From Okapia johnstoni (taxonomy: Eukaryota; Chordata; Mammalia; Artiodactyla; Giraffidae): 64,000 nucleotides of DNA. Below are positions 12,213 through 24,300 of this stretch, piece after piece (position 1 is the first letter of the stretch; every line of letters begins with the position of its first letter). A model generated the notes under the pieces. That model was not told the DNA's origin and searched no databases. It saw only the letters and a program-made list of their open reading frames with translations. The position numbers and the translations under genes were made by a program. The stretch lies in the NCBI GenBank assembly GCA_024291935.2, contig CM044306.1:25317501-25381500 (forward strand). The letters run 5' to 3'.

Positions 12213-12226
12213 GTTGCTATGGACGC
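12213..12226 (+). promoter_or_regulatory. RFX X-box-like motif near MYCBPAP start
   Basis: GTTGCTATGGACGC matches the RFX X-box GTTGCYATGGNAAC at all but two specified positions; the first half-site is perfect. RFX2/RFX3 control ciliary and spermatid genes and favour sites close to the TSS, which fits a central-apparatus gene. It lies between the two candidate first exons. Confidence 0.5.
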
Positions 12227-12343
12227 CCCGGCTGCTGCCGGCGGGCGGGTGGGCGCGCGCAGGGGTCGGGGGGCTGCCACACAGCCTTGTTTTTCCCGGT
12301 CCCCGCCGCTCTGGGCCACGCTCTCCGCCGTCCGGGCTGCACC

Positions 12344-15300
12344 ATGAAGTCTCTAAAGAAGGAGTCCCGCCTTAGAATGCCTACAAACAGATTCTTGGAG
12401 GTCCCAGAAAGCGTGAAAGGTTGGCGCTGGCTGCCTTGGGAGTTCAGGAAAGCCCTTAGAGGGGCAGGGGTTCTTGGGATTCACGACACGGGGCCTGGAG
12501 GATGGGGGTGACCCCAGGATGGAGGGAAAGATCACGCCGGAAGGGGGTACGGGGCAAGGCGTGCCCCATACGTTTGATGGGGCCCTGGGGATGGTGTACA
12601 AGGCAGAGAACCTCAGGGAAGGGGGATTCAGGGCACGGGGCCTTGAAGATGGGGACAAAGGAAGCAGGTCTCAGGGATCAGTTGTCCGGGAGACGAACTT
12701 GGGAAGGAAAACATAGAAGACCTTGAACAGTATCTTAGGTTGGGACATAGAAGGTGGAGACCTTTGCCTTGGTGGGGTGCAGAAGATCCAGGAAAGGGTT
12801 TAAGAGTAGAAGGGCTAGGACATGTGGTCCCTGGGAAAAGAAACTCAGGAAGAATGCAAGAAACGTGTTAAGGTGGTGAAACCAACAACCTTCGTCGGAT
12901 TCTCTGGGCGGTGTCACCTGAGAGCCTTACTGGAAACCAGAAGAAATGCTTAACTTGGCCAGTTTTGTTTTTTTACTACCTTTCCCACCATGTGACCTTT
13001 CTAGCCACATTGTTTAACACCTGTTCCACTTGTTTATGGAGAAGGAAATGGCAACCCACTCCAGTATTCTTGCCTGGAAAATCCCATGGGCAGAGGAGCC
13101 TGGCAGGCTACAGTCCATGGGGTTGCAAGTCAGACTTAGAGACTAAACCAACCGCTTTTTTAACCTGAAGACAGTCTCTGGACATGCCTGCTTCCTGGCC
13201 TCTGTGGCTTCCTCTGGTTGCAAGTGGGATGACCCCTGGGTGCCTTGACAGCAGGTTGACTGCCATGGACATGTTCCCATTTACGACCCACTTCCTCTTC
13301 AATCTTTTTTGCTGTTTGCATTTATCCAAGGTCTGCTGGGTGTGGGCACTGGGCTGCACAACAAGACTATCGGTGGTAACTGTGGGACCCCAGACCTCAG
13401 GAAACCGAGGTGGAGAAACCTGTCAAGCATAAAGGTTGTAATATGAGTGCCCGTAGGTGTTAAGGGGGATCAGAGCACCTGACCCAGGCCTTGTTGTTGT
13501 TCAGTTGCTCAGTCATTTCTGACTCTTTGCGACCCCATGGACTGCAACATTCCAGGCTTCCTGTCCTTCACTATCTCCTGGAGTTTGTTCAAACTCATGT
13601 CCATTGAGTTGGTGATGCCATCCAAACATCTCAACTTCTGTCTCCCCCTTTTCTTCCTGCCCTCAATCTTTCCCAGCATCAGGGTCTTTTCCAGTCAGTC
13701 GGCTCTTCGCAACAGGTGGCTAAAGTACTGGAGTTTCAGCTTCAGCGTCAGTCCTTCCAGTGAATATTCAGGGTTGATTTCCTTTAGGATTGACTGGTTT
13801 GATCTCAAGGGACTCAAGGGACTCGCAAGTCTTCAAGTCTGTCATTGTTTCCATTTTTTCCCCATGTATTTGCCATGAAGTGATGGGACCAGATGCCATG
13901 ATCTTAGTTTTCTGAATGTTGAGTTTTAAGCCAGCTCTTTCACTGTCCTCTTTCACCTTCATCAAAAGGCTCTTTAGTTCATCTTCACTTTCTGCCGTTA
14001 GGGTGGTATCATCTGCATATGTGAGGTTATTGATATTTCTCACAATCTTGATTCCAGCTTCATCCAGCCCGGCATTTCGCACGATGTACTCTGCATATAA
14101 GAATTAGAGGGGAAAGTTTTCTGAAAAAGATGATGTTTATCTTGACAATTGCTAGTCATAAATCATGATATACAAGGTCATTGTGAAGAGGGGGCAGGCC
14201 TGGAGTCAGTAGGATTCCCTGGGAGGCCTGGAAAGAATGGCTTTCTTTAATGCTTGTTTATAGTATGGAAGTCCACTCTAGGCTACACTGAGATGCTCTT
14301 TCATAGTAACACTTTTTAACAGGAGAGAGAGAAAAATAGCTGGTCGTCTTTCCCAAGGGCAGTCAAGGGCTTTCCTAGTTACTGCCTCCTGCTTACTTAG
14401 TTTCTGGAAGTCATATCAGATTTGAACTTTCTACTGTAAACAAATCAAGGAAAGATTTTGTTCACTGCATATTTATTTTTAATAAGAAGAAATTTAGTTT
14501 GTTAAACAGCATTTGAACCTACTGTATAGCCCAAGGAACTATACTCAATATCTTAGCGACCCCATGGCTGTAGCCTACCAGGCTCCTCTGTCCATGGGAT
14601 TTTCCAGGCAAGAGTACTGGAGTGGGGTGCCATTACCTTCTCCCTATAAGGGAAAAGAATCTGAAAAAAAATAGATTATATATATGGGTGTGTTTATGCA
14701 TATAACTGAACACTATGTTGTATACCTGAAACTAACACCACATTGTAAATCAACTATATTGCAATAAAAAAATTTTAATTAAAAAAAAAGTCAGGAACAC
14801 AATTTAAAAAAATGCACCTTGATTTAAGAACATGCATTAAGGTGAGGAAAGAAAAAAAGCATGTAAGGTAACTTTTTCCTTCTAAATACCTGAGGGAAAG
14901 CCTCTAATGTCGTTGGCCATACTCCCTCCTACCCCTTCCAATATAATAAAGTTAATCACCAACTGTAATCTTTTGTTCTGTTTCTCCACAATCTCTGAAT
15001 TATAGCAAAAAGGCAAGCAAAACCTGTTTAGGGACCCGAGCCCTTTTGACTTCTAGGTTTCTCCTTGCTCTTGTTGCTAAGAAACTGGGAAATCTCCCAG
15101 ACTCCTAGATGCCTCTCCACCATCAATTAAAGCTCAGCCTTGGTACGGACAGCTCCCTCTTGGTTCCTGCAGTGCAACTGTGTGGTCAGAATTTCCGAAA
15201 GACCTGAATCAACACTAATAAAGAATAGCATTTAGATGAAACTGGAAGCAGAAAAACTAAGAGTCCAGGTTTCTTTTCCCTCCAGAGCTCCCTCCTTCCC

Positions 15301-18300
15301 CTCTCCCAACCTTGTACCTCCTGCCCACCTGAGAACCTTGCTTCCCGCTGCTTGGGCTAGCTCCAGCCGGGTGTCACCTGACTCCCCTGTACAAGGGGGC
15401 TGGTCTCTAACCCTCTCACAGCTATCAGGACACAGGTGAAGTGCCAGCTGTGTGTCTTACCAGAAGCCCCTTTTCAGCTTGGGTTTCTGGACCAAAGAAC
15501 TGGAAATAGCTGGCCTCTACAGGCTCAATAGGAGACGTACTTCAACCCTGTGGAAACCTCATTTCAGGTCCTGACATGACCCCCACAGGATTGTCCTTCC
15601 TGCCTGGTCTCCCCAACTTGTCTCTGACCCTTCTGTCTTCCTGGCTCACACTCACTGAATGAGTCTCTGAAGTGCTGCTTTCATCAACTCGCTCTTCTGA
15701 ACCAAACCTCCTTGCTGCCAGAGAACGATCAAATGCTTCAGACTTAGTTTAGAGAGGCATGATGCCTTGGTCTCCCTTTCATCCCCAATATCACCCACAC
15801 CTCATCCACAGGCCTTCTGTGGCACCATGCTTCACATATGCCATGCTCAGCCCCACCTCCACCCTTGCTCTGGTTGTGATCTCACCTGAAATACCTCTGC
15901 TGCTCTGCCTATGCAAAGACTTCTGATCCTTCAGGGTCTAACTTAACCTGTGAAGCTGCCTCTGACCCCTGTAGCCGCTCTTCTGAAACTTTCCTTAGAG
16001 TCCTAACTTTACAATCTACATCCATCTGTTCCTTCTTTGCTGTGTAACCAAAGCTTTTGTTTGTGCCACTAATTTTTAGGCTCTTACGTTATGATTGGTG
16101 TGTATTATTGTCTGCTGCTGCTTTCAGTTTCTCAAAAGAAGGAGCCATATCTTGACCATGTAATACCATTTTCTCTGTAATTTATAATACATAGAAGGTA
16201 CTCGGTATATATGCATATTCTCTAGGGTGAATTGAATGTATATATCCTTTCTATGAATATTAACTAGAACACACCATTCCCTGATTGTCTGCAGTAGCAC
16301 AGCATATATTGTACTACATTGAAGATAACTGTCTGAGAAAAACTTCAGAGTTTCACTGATTATTTCAGAAATCTTTAGCAATGTTGAAAGTTTATAAATT
16401 GGTACATGGTAATTATATACCCGTCAGTAAAAAAAAAACACCTATCTGGAGATGCTTAATCCCTTGAGAAGGTGTAGAACCAGCCAGAGTGATAGAGGAA
16501 GCAAATTTCCTGGCAAATATAAATAATACCAAAATATCTATAAAAGCAGATCTTCAGCTGGTACCAATTCTGTTGGGCTATCACCAACTTTGGTACTTTG
16601 TGTAGAAGGGAGAGGTGAAGGAGAGATGGCACATTCCAGGCCTTCCTTCCACAGAGATGGAAGGATCTCCACATCTGGTGGGGGCGGGACCAGAACCTGT
16701 GGCCAAGCCACTCAGCCCCTTGGGTGTCTGTGTGTGCAGGTCCATGTGGCTTGGCTGGTAGGTGCTCATGAATTTCTACTGACCCCATTGCTGCAGAGAT
16801 GGACTCTGGCCAATATGCAAAATTCAGAGTTATTAATATATTTCAATTGATTCTGGCTTGGGTTTTTTGGCCACTGAGTATGTGGGCATTTTCTAAAAAC
16901 TAGTTTGATTCTGGTAACCAAAACACCTACCTTGATGTTTTAATGACACTGCTTCTTAAAAATTAGAATACCAAGAGAAACAGTGGACAAAACCAAGTTG
17001 TGTTTTAAAGTCCTTAAAGGCAATGCTTTAGGTTTTTCTCTTGATTATTTTATGTAGGACCTTATTTCAAAAGTTTCTGAACCAGAGGGCAGCACACAAG
17101 AGGGTACCAGCCAGAAAAAAGAGATGCATTTGAAACTGTTAACCCACCTCTGTAGATGGAAGGCAGGGAGTGTGTCCTCACTGGGGAGTGATTTGCTTCT
17201 GCGCGATGCATGCTCAGTGCTATGCTCTGGCGCATGAGAGAGACAGGCTCAGATCACTCCACTTTCCTCCTGGGCCATGAACTGTATCCTAATCACTTCA
17301 CCTCTGCAGTAGACTCCTAAGTGATCTTATGCTCATTCTTGTACCCACTAATCCATTCCTTGCCATCCCATGGCCCACAAGGTACAAACTGAAGCCCTTT
17401 ACGTGGCTCACTAAGTTCTTCGTGATATGGCTTCTACTTTTCTGTCCCAGTACTGCTTCCTACTTCCCACCTCACTGCACTCTAGCTATTTAAAAACACA
17501 TGCTTTGAGTTTCAGACGTGTGCTCTATCCTTTCTTGCCTCTAGGCCTCGTCATGCTATGCCCTTCGGAATTCCTATCCTCTACTTCCTTTCCCTTGTCT
17601 CTCATCATCCTTCAGCTCTCAGTTAATTACCTCCTTAGGAAGCCCTCCGTGACCACTCCACACACTGGATTGAGGCCCCCGGATGCTCCGACAATCACCC
17701 TAGTTGAGTCTCTTTGACAGTTTTTCGACCCCATGGACTGCAGCACGCCAGGCTTCCCTGTCCATCGCCAACTCCTGGAACCTACTCAAACTCATGTCCA
17801 TCGCGTCAGTGATGTCATCCAACCATCTCATCCTCTGTTGGCCCCTTCTCCTGCCTTTAATCTTTCCCAGCATCTGGGTCTTTTCAAATGAGTCAGTTCT
17901 TCGAATCAGGTGGCCAAAGTATTGGAGCTTTAGTTTCAGCATCAGTCCTTCCAATGAATATTCAGGACTGATTTCCTTTAGGATTGACTGGTTTGATCTC
18001 CTTGCAGTCCAAGGGACTCTCAAGAGTCTTCTCCAACACCACAGTTCAAAAGCATCTATTCTTTGGAGGTCAGCTTTCTTTATAATCCAACTCTCACATC
18101 CATACATGATGTGAAAAACCATAGCTTTGACTAGACGGACCTTTGTTGGTAAAGCAATGTCTCTGCTTTAATATGCTGTCTAGGTTGGTCATAGCTTTTC
18201 TTCCAAGGAGCAAACGTCTTTTAATTTCATGGCTGCAGTCAACATCTGCAGTGATTCTGGAGCCCCAAAAAATAAAGTCTCTCACTGTTTCCATTGTTTG

Positions 18301-21300
18301 CCCATCTATTTGCCATGAAGTGATGGGACCGGATGCATGATCTTAGATCTCTGAATGTTGAGTTTTAAGCCAACTTTTTCACTCTCCTCTTTCACTTTCA
18401 TCAAGAAGCTCTTTAGTTTGTCTTCGCTTTCTACCATAAGGGTGGTGTCATCTGCATATCTGAGGTTATTGATATTTCTTCCAGAAATCTTGATTCCAGC
18501 TTGTGCTTCAGCCTGGCGTTTTGCATGATGCACTCTGCATATAAGTTAAATAAGCAGGGTGATAATATACAGCCTTGACATACTCCTTTCCCAATTTGGA
18601 ACCTGTCTGTTGTTCCATGTCCAGTTCTAACTGTTGCTTCTTGACCTACATACAGATTTCTCAGGAGGCAGGTCAGGTGATCTGGTATTCCCATCTCTTT
18701 AAGAATTTTCCACAGTTGTTGAGCCACACAGTCAAAGGCTTTGGCACAGTCAATAAAGCAAAAGTAGATTTTTTTTTTCTGGAACTCTCTTGCATATAGA
18801 AGATGTTTAAACAGTATTTATTACATGGAAGAATGTGACATAAGTGGCCAGTGGTGAATGTTCTGCTTTTCCCAGAGCGTCCAATTTTTATCAGTGTCTT
18901 AGGGAACCCAGTGCCTTCACCCAGAAGAATGGACAGTACCATTACTGGAGGGAGGAGACTGAGAAAGTGTCTAGTTGTCCCAAAGCACTGCATCAGAGTC
19001 ACCTAGGGAGTCGAGCCAGGAAGCTATATTTGTAAAACTCCCCAAGAGATTCTGAGGTAGACATTTAACTAACATTTAGGAACCACTTATTTAGTCCAGG
19101 TTCCTCTTTTTACAAAAGAAAACTGAGACCAAATGATGTACCCAAGGTTGTCCAGCTATAAGTAGCACAGCCTGGAATAGAAGAACTTCTGATCTCAGTT
19201 TCAGCTACAAAGCCTCAGCCGCCGTTTGAGGGGTGGGTTCGGACCTACAAGAGAGAACTGTCACCCCAGCAAAGTGCTGCCCAGGCCACCTTGGCAGCCT
19301 CTGCTGTCCATCCAGGTGTCCAGCTTTGGCCGCCCCCCCACCATGGAATATTATCTATTTTTAAACACTTGAACTATCTGCTCCTCTTCAGAAAAGAAGC
19401 GGGCAAAGGTACCTGAACAGCCCACACCCCCAATTCAGGAAGAACCTGAACCTGTTAGCAATGTGCTACAAGGAGATGACATTCTTGCCTTAGCCATTAA
19501 GAAGGAAGACTTGAGGAAGGTAAGGATGAAGTCCAGGGATCCTTTGCTGCAGGAACCTCTCTTTGCCACCTGGGTAGTCTAGAACTTCAACCATGTCCAT
19601 TGCCTGTCCACTGCCTCCTTACTCAGAGGGAGTGTCTGATTCCATGGAAGAATCCATTAAAGATGAATCTGTTCACTTTTGCATCTAACGGAATTTACTC
19701 TGTCCTATTAACATTTCTAAGATTTGTATAGAACCACAGAGAAATGAAAGAGTGAAGTAATTTGCTTCCCATAGAGGCGAGTGATGCCATCCCCATTTCA
19801 CAGAAGGGAAAATGAGTTACAGATATGGATAACCCCCTCCTTTTCCTGGGAAAGTTAGCCACTTCTCACCTGAGCTATCTGCAGGCATGAGATGTTTTTA
19901 TTTTTTCCCCAGGATGTTAATAAGTGTCATAGCTGTTACAAAGGCATTTATTTCCTCAACAGAACATATGGACAGATCTAGAGGAACAGATTTGTCTGCC
20001 TTCAGGAATTCCACCAAGAATTAGGATAGAGGAGAAGGGTGGCTTTTTCCCTCCTTTTGATCTCATGATGTGAAATCTCTGTCTTATTTCTTTTTAGCAA
20101 CATATTCCTCGCCTTATTGAAACAAAAGATAAACATGTGATTACCCAGAGATTTATCATCCGTAAACTCAAACCCAAGGATCATAGGAGGAAGGTCTCAC
20201 ACTTAGTAGCACATCCTGCTACTCCAGATGCAGCCACAAAGCCCCTGGACTACTCTGGTGTGCACTGGCATCAAAGTTCATGAGTCATCCTGGAGAGAAT
20301 GTGGGGCCCTGTCAGAGTACCAGCTGGCTATAGCTTGCCTTCCTGCCTCTTCCTTTTGCTTCCAGGACCAGGTGACATCTTCCATGGTAGTGACCAGATC
20401 CTGCCCCACCACATCCTGGGGAGTCTCCAGGACTTTAAGAGAATTGCAGTTGCTCGAGGGAACACCCAGGTTCGTTTGTACAGAGCTGCCTGAGGGAGAG
20501 AAATCACTGAGGTCATTGCAGTCTTACCACCTGGCAGAGTCCAGCAGGACTGGGATTACAGAATTTGAGGTGATAAGTGACCCTTCCCCCCAAATAATGA
20601 AGCCTACGTAAGCTAGCTTCAGCAGAAGTCAGGAAGTCACTATAAGGAAACAAGAGGCTGGAGGAACCCAGAGGCGGGAGTGTGTCTGCCTCTCGTCAGG
20701 CGGAGCCCACCCCGTCCCCCACTGCTTCTGCCCCCCAGCCTTATTTCCCCTCCTCCGTCCACATGGTGGAGGAAGGTGGCTCCGCACAGTTGCCAGGGCC
20801 ACACGGAGAGACTGTCTGTCTTTCCAACTTTCTCGTCATGCAGCGCTTCTCTCAGTTCCTTTAGTTTCCTGGTTCCAGGCAGAGAATCTCTCAGGTGTTA
20901 AAAGGCCTGGGGGCCAATAAAAATGGCTCCATCACGCAGCAGGTGAGGGTGTCAGCGTCAGCTGTGAGGAGGACAGGCGCAGTAAAGGACGTTGACCACA
21001 ATCTTCCCGTTCTGGGTGAGAGGGAACTGACAGCGCCCCTGGTTCTGTGATTTGCTTTCTGTCACTTGCTACCTTGTGGTCCTGGAGAGGAGGGACTGGG
21101 CAGAGAGGGAGGACAGCAGAGATTTAGGCCTGGTGAAGTCTTCTCAGCCCCGCTGCCAAAGCTTCCCTGGCCCTCCACACTCACATTGCTCTTTTCAGCT
21201 GGCTGAGCTGATACAGGACACCCCACCCTGTCTGATGACCCTCATCTCAACTAAAGAAGAGCCAAAGCAGGCAGCCCCAAAGGAAGAGAAGGCACATGCT

Positions 21301-24300
21301 CCCTGGGTCCCGCCTCTGCAGCACAACTTTCTGAAAAACTGGCAGCGCAACATAGCCCTTCGGAAGAAGCAGCAGGAAACTCTCAGTGGTGAGCAGAGCG
21401 GACAGGATGCCTGCTTGGCCTCACCTGGCACTGAGGTTCTGCTGCGGTGTTTTTTTTCTCCCTCCATCCGCAGAGCCTGGATTCAGGCTGGTCGCTTTTG
21501 TGCCGAGTACTCCCAAGTGCTTCTTGTACTTAGTGGGTCATGAAATCAGCCCAGTGACAGGAGCTGATAGGTTCAGAGAGCTCAGGCCCCTACTTGTTTG
21601 GATTTGATGGCGGGATTGCATTATTGGTTCTCTTTAGAACGGCTGAAGAAGCCAGTCAGTGAGCTGCTGATGCACACAGGGGAGACCTACAGACAGATCC
21701 AGGAGGAACGGGAGCTCCTTGACCGAATGCGGTCAACACGGTCTGATGGGAAGGTAGGGACAGTGCACCCTGTGGGAGGGGTCTGGACAGCTGGGGACAA
21801 AAAAAAAATCTATCCAGTACAAAGCTTTATTAAACCCTCAGTGTCTTTACTAAATTCTCTTACTGGTTCTATTACTTGTCATTCAGGGACTGGCTGGATA
21901 AATAATTTGGCCTGTGGTGGTCACTGTTAGTTAGTTTGAGGAGAAATATGTCACATCTGCTACATTATTAGAATAGTCGTTGTCTTGGTTTTGTCTCCTA
22001 AAAGCTAAGGCTCCAACTTTCAGTCGCCCCAGGGCACCATGATATGCTCTGGTATCTCAGTGCCTGGACCAACTTGCCCTCTCTGGGGCCTGGTAAACAT
22101 ATAACACAGCACCCTGCAAATAAGAAAGTTGTGCTTCTTTCCTGTTCTCAGGGCAGCATGAATCCCCCAGAGGGAGCATCTGTAGTCTGTAGAGCTCTTG
22201 TCTTCCCAAGCCTCCCACCCGCCTCTCTCAAAGGTGCTCAGATAGTCTGACTCATCTGTCCTCCATCGACAGGGCTGTGAATTGACCAGTGGGTTCTGGA
22301 GTCGACTGGAATACTTGGGAGATGAAATGACGGGTCTGGTAATGACAAAGACAAAAACTCAGCATGGCCTCGTGGAGCCAGTCACTAAGATCAGGAAGCC
22401 CTGGTCCATCCAGGCAGAGATGGGTGAGGAGTGGGATGTAAAGGAGACTGGCCTTGGGGGTAAGAGATCAGGGTTCTGGTGTGGTGGTCCAGTCCCCTCC
22501 AGTAAGATGACGGGAGCAGTGGTGGGAGGGGCCCAGCCCTAGGGCATCACTTTCCTTAACTGTGCTGAGCCTTCTCTGCTGCACACCTAGAATGTGGCTG
22601 GTCTGAGCTGAGATGTGCCGTAAGTGTAAACTAAACACTGGGTTTTGAAGATCAGTTTGAAAAAATAGATTTTATTAATAACTTTCATATTGATCACATG
22701 TTCATATTGATTACATGTTGAAATGATAATATTTTTAATATACTGGGTTAAATATATTACTGTTTCTTTTTACCTGTTTAAATGTGGCATCTGGAAAATT
22801 TTGATTACATATTCATGGCTTGCATTTGTGGTTTGCATCATATTTTTAATGGGCAGCACTGCTTTAAAGGCTGCCAGACCACCTGGGTTTGGGTCCCAGC
22901 TGTGTTGAGTTTGTGAACACCAGTGAGTTATTTAACCTCTCTGGTCCTCAGCTTCCCATCTGTAAAATACTCATGGGGTTGTAAGAGGGTTAAATGAGAC
23001 ATGGTGTGTATTAAGAGGTTCTGACTCATTGTTAAACACAATAAAGGGTAGCTGCTATTGTTATTTTTATTATAATCCAAAAATTTGACGACCTGGAAGC
23101 TGGTTTTGCCAGAGTCCTGTGAAGGGCCGCTGAGGCAGTAGGTGTGGGGCCTGGAGGAGGGAGCCCAGCTCACAAGGAAGCTGTGTTTTCAGCTGTCCCA
23201 GCAACGGTGCTGGAATGGGTACTCTCAGAGCCCTTGAACATGGGTAGGGAGAGGGCATGGCAGCAGCCTGTGCTTAGGGTTCTTGCACCCTGCTCTAGGG
23301 TTGCCAGCCCAGAAGGATGCGTGGTACCGCTACACCTGGGATCGAAGTTTGTTTCTGACCTGCCGACGCAAGGAGCTGCAGAGCATCATGGCAGAGCTGA
23401 ATTTTAGCCAGCAGGTTGGTAAGGCCTCGGTGCCTAGTCTGAAGCCCCTCAGGGTAGGACCTGTCTTCAGTCAAATAACCTTTCCTTTCTCTTTCTCTCT
23501 GAGGATATTGATGGCCTGGAGGTGGTGGGCAAAGGGCAGCCTTTCTCCACTGTTACTGTGGAAGACTATTCAGTGTTTGAAAGGAGCTCAGAAAGCTCCT
23601 CTGAAGACACAGTACACTTGTGAGTTGGGCCTGGGCCTGAGGGAGAGCGGTTGGAGAGTGTGGCTTCCCCAGCACCTGTACGTATCCCGAGGCAGGCTTC
23701 CCTCCCTGGAATGAGTGCCTCCTTCCCAGCCTCTTGCTCACGGCTCTCACCCTCTCCTCTAGGAACACCTGTGCTTACTATACCACTGCCATCTGTTCGC
23801 TTCCAGAAACCAACTCCCAAGGGGGTTTTCCTAGCCATTCCTTTGCTCATAAATGGGGCCCCTCCAGACTCTCCTAGTGCTGTGTGGCTCTGCATGAAGA
23901 GTCTCTTTTTATGTCCAAGAACCTCCCATTGCAGGAATGGAGCAGGATGGAACTGATGATGCTCCACTGGAGGGCAGGGCCGGGCACATCTCCACATTTT
24001 CTGGCAGCCATCTTCATGGGCTCCATGTGGCAAGACTGGCAGGCTTAGGAAAAATACGTCATTGGATTGTCTTACAGAGACTTATTGGCCAATCCCCCTG
24101 ATGTGGTCCCTATGCCTGTTCTTGGCCCTTCTCTGCTGTTCTGTGGGAAGCCAGCCTGCTGGATCCGAGGCAGTAACTCAGAGGACAAGGTAAAACTGCC
24201 TTCACCCTCAGCCGCCTGCTGGAAGGGCCTCCCTCATGAGGCAGTCTCAGAGTGACTGTGGCAGTCACAAGGAGCTGAACATTCTCCTATTTGCATTTTT

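Larger units (their letters stand above)
11640..12343 (+). promoter_or_regulatory. MYCBPAP: MYCBPAP CpG-island promoter region
   Basis: From about 11800 to 12330 the sequence becomes GC-rich with frequent CpG, in contrast to the AT-rich, repeat-filled flank. It directly precedes both candidate first exons. No TATA box is evident. It contains CCCCGCCC-type GC boxes, two CRE-like sites and one X-box-like site, annotated separately. Confidence 0.75.

Noticed and set aside
12420..12511. Continuation of the MYCBPAP first-exon frame ([12 protein letters not shown]..)
   Set aside because: It lies after the 12419 donor; exon 2 at 19392 supplies the family sequence in the right phase.
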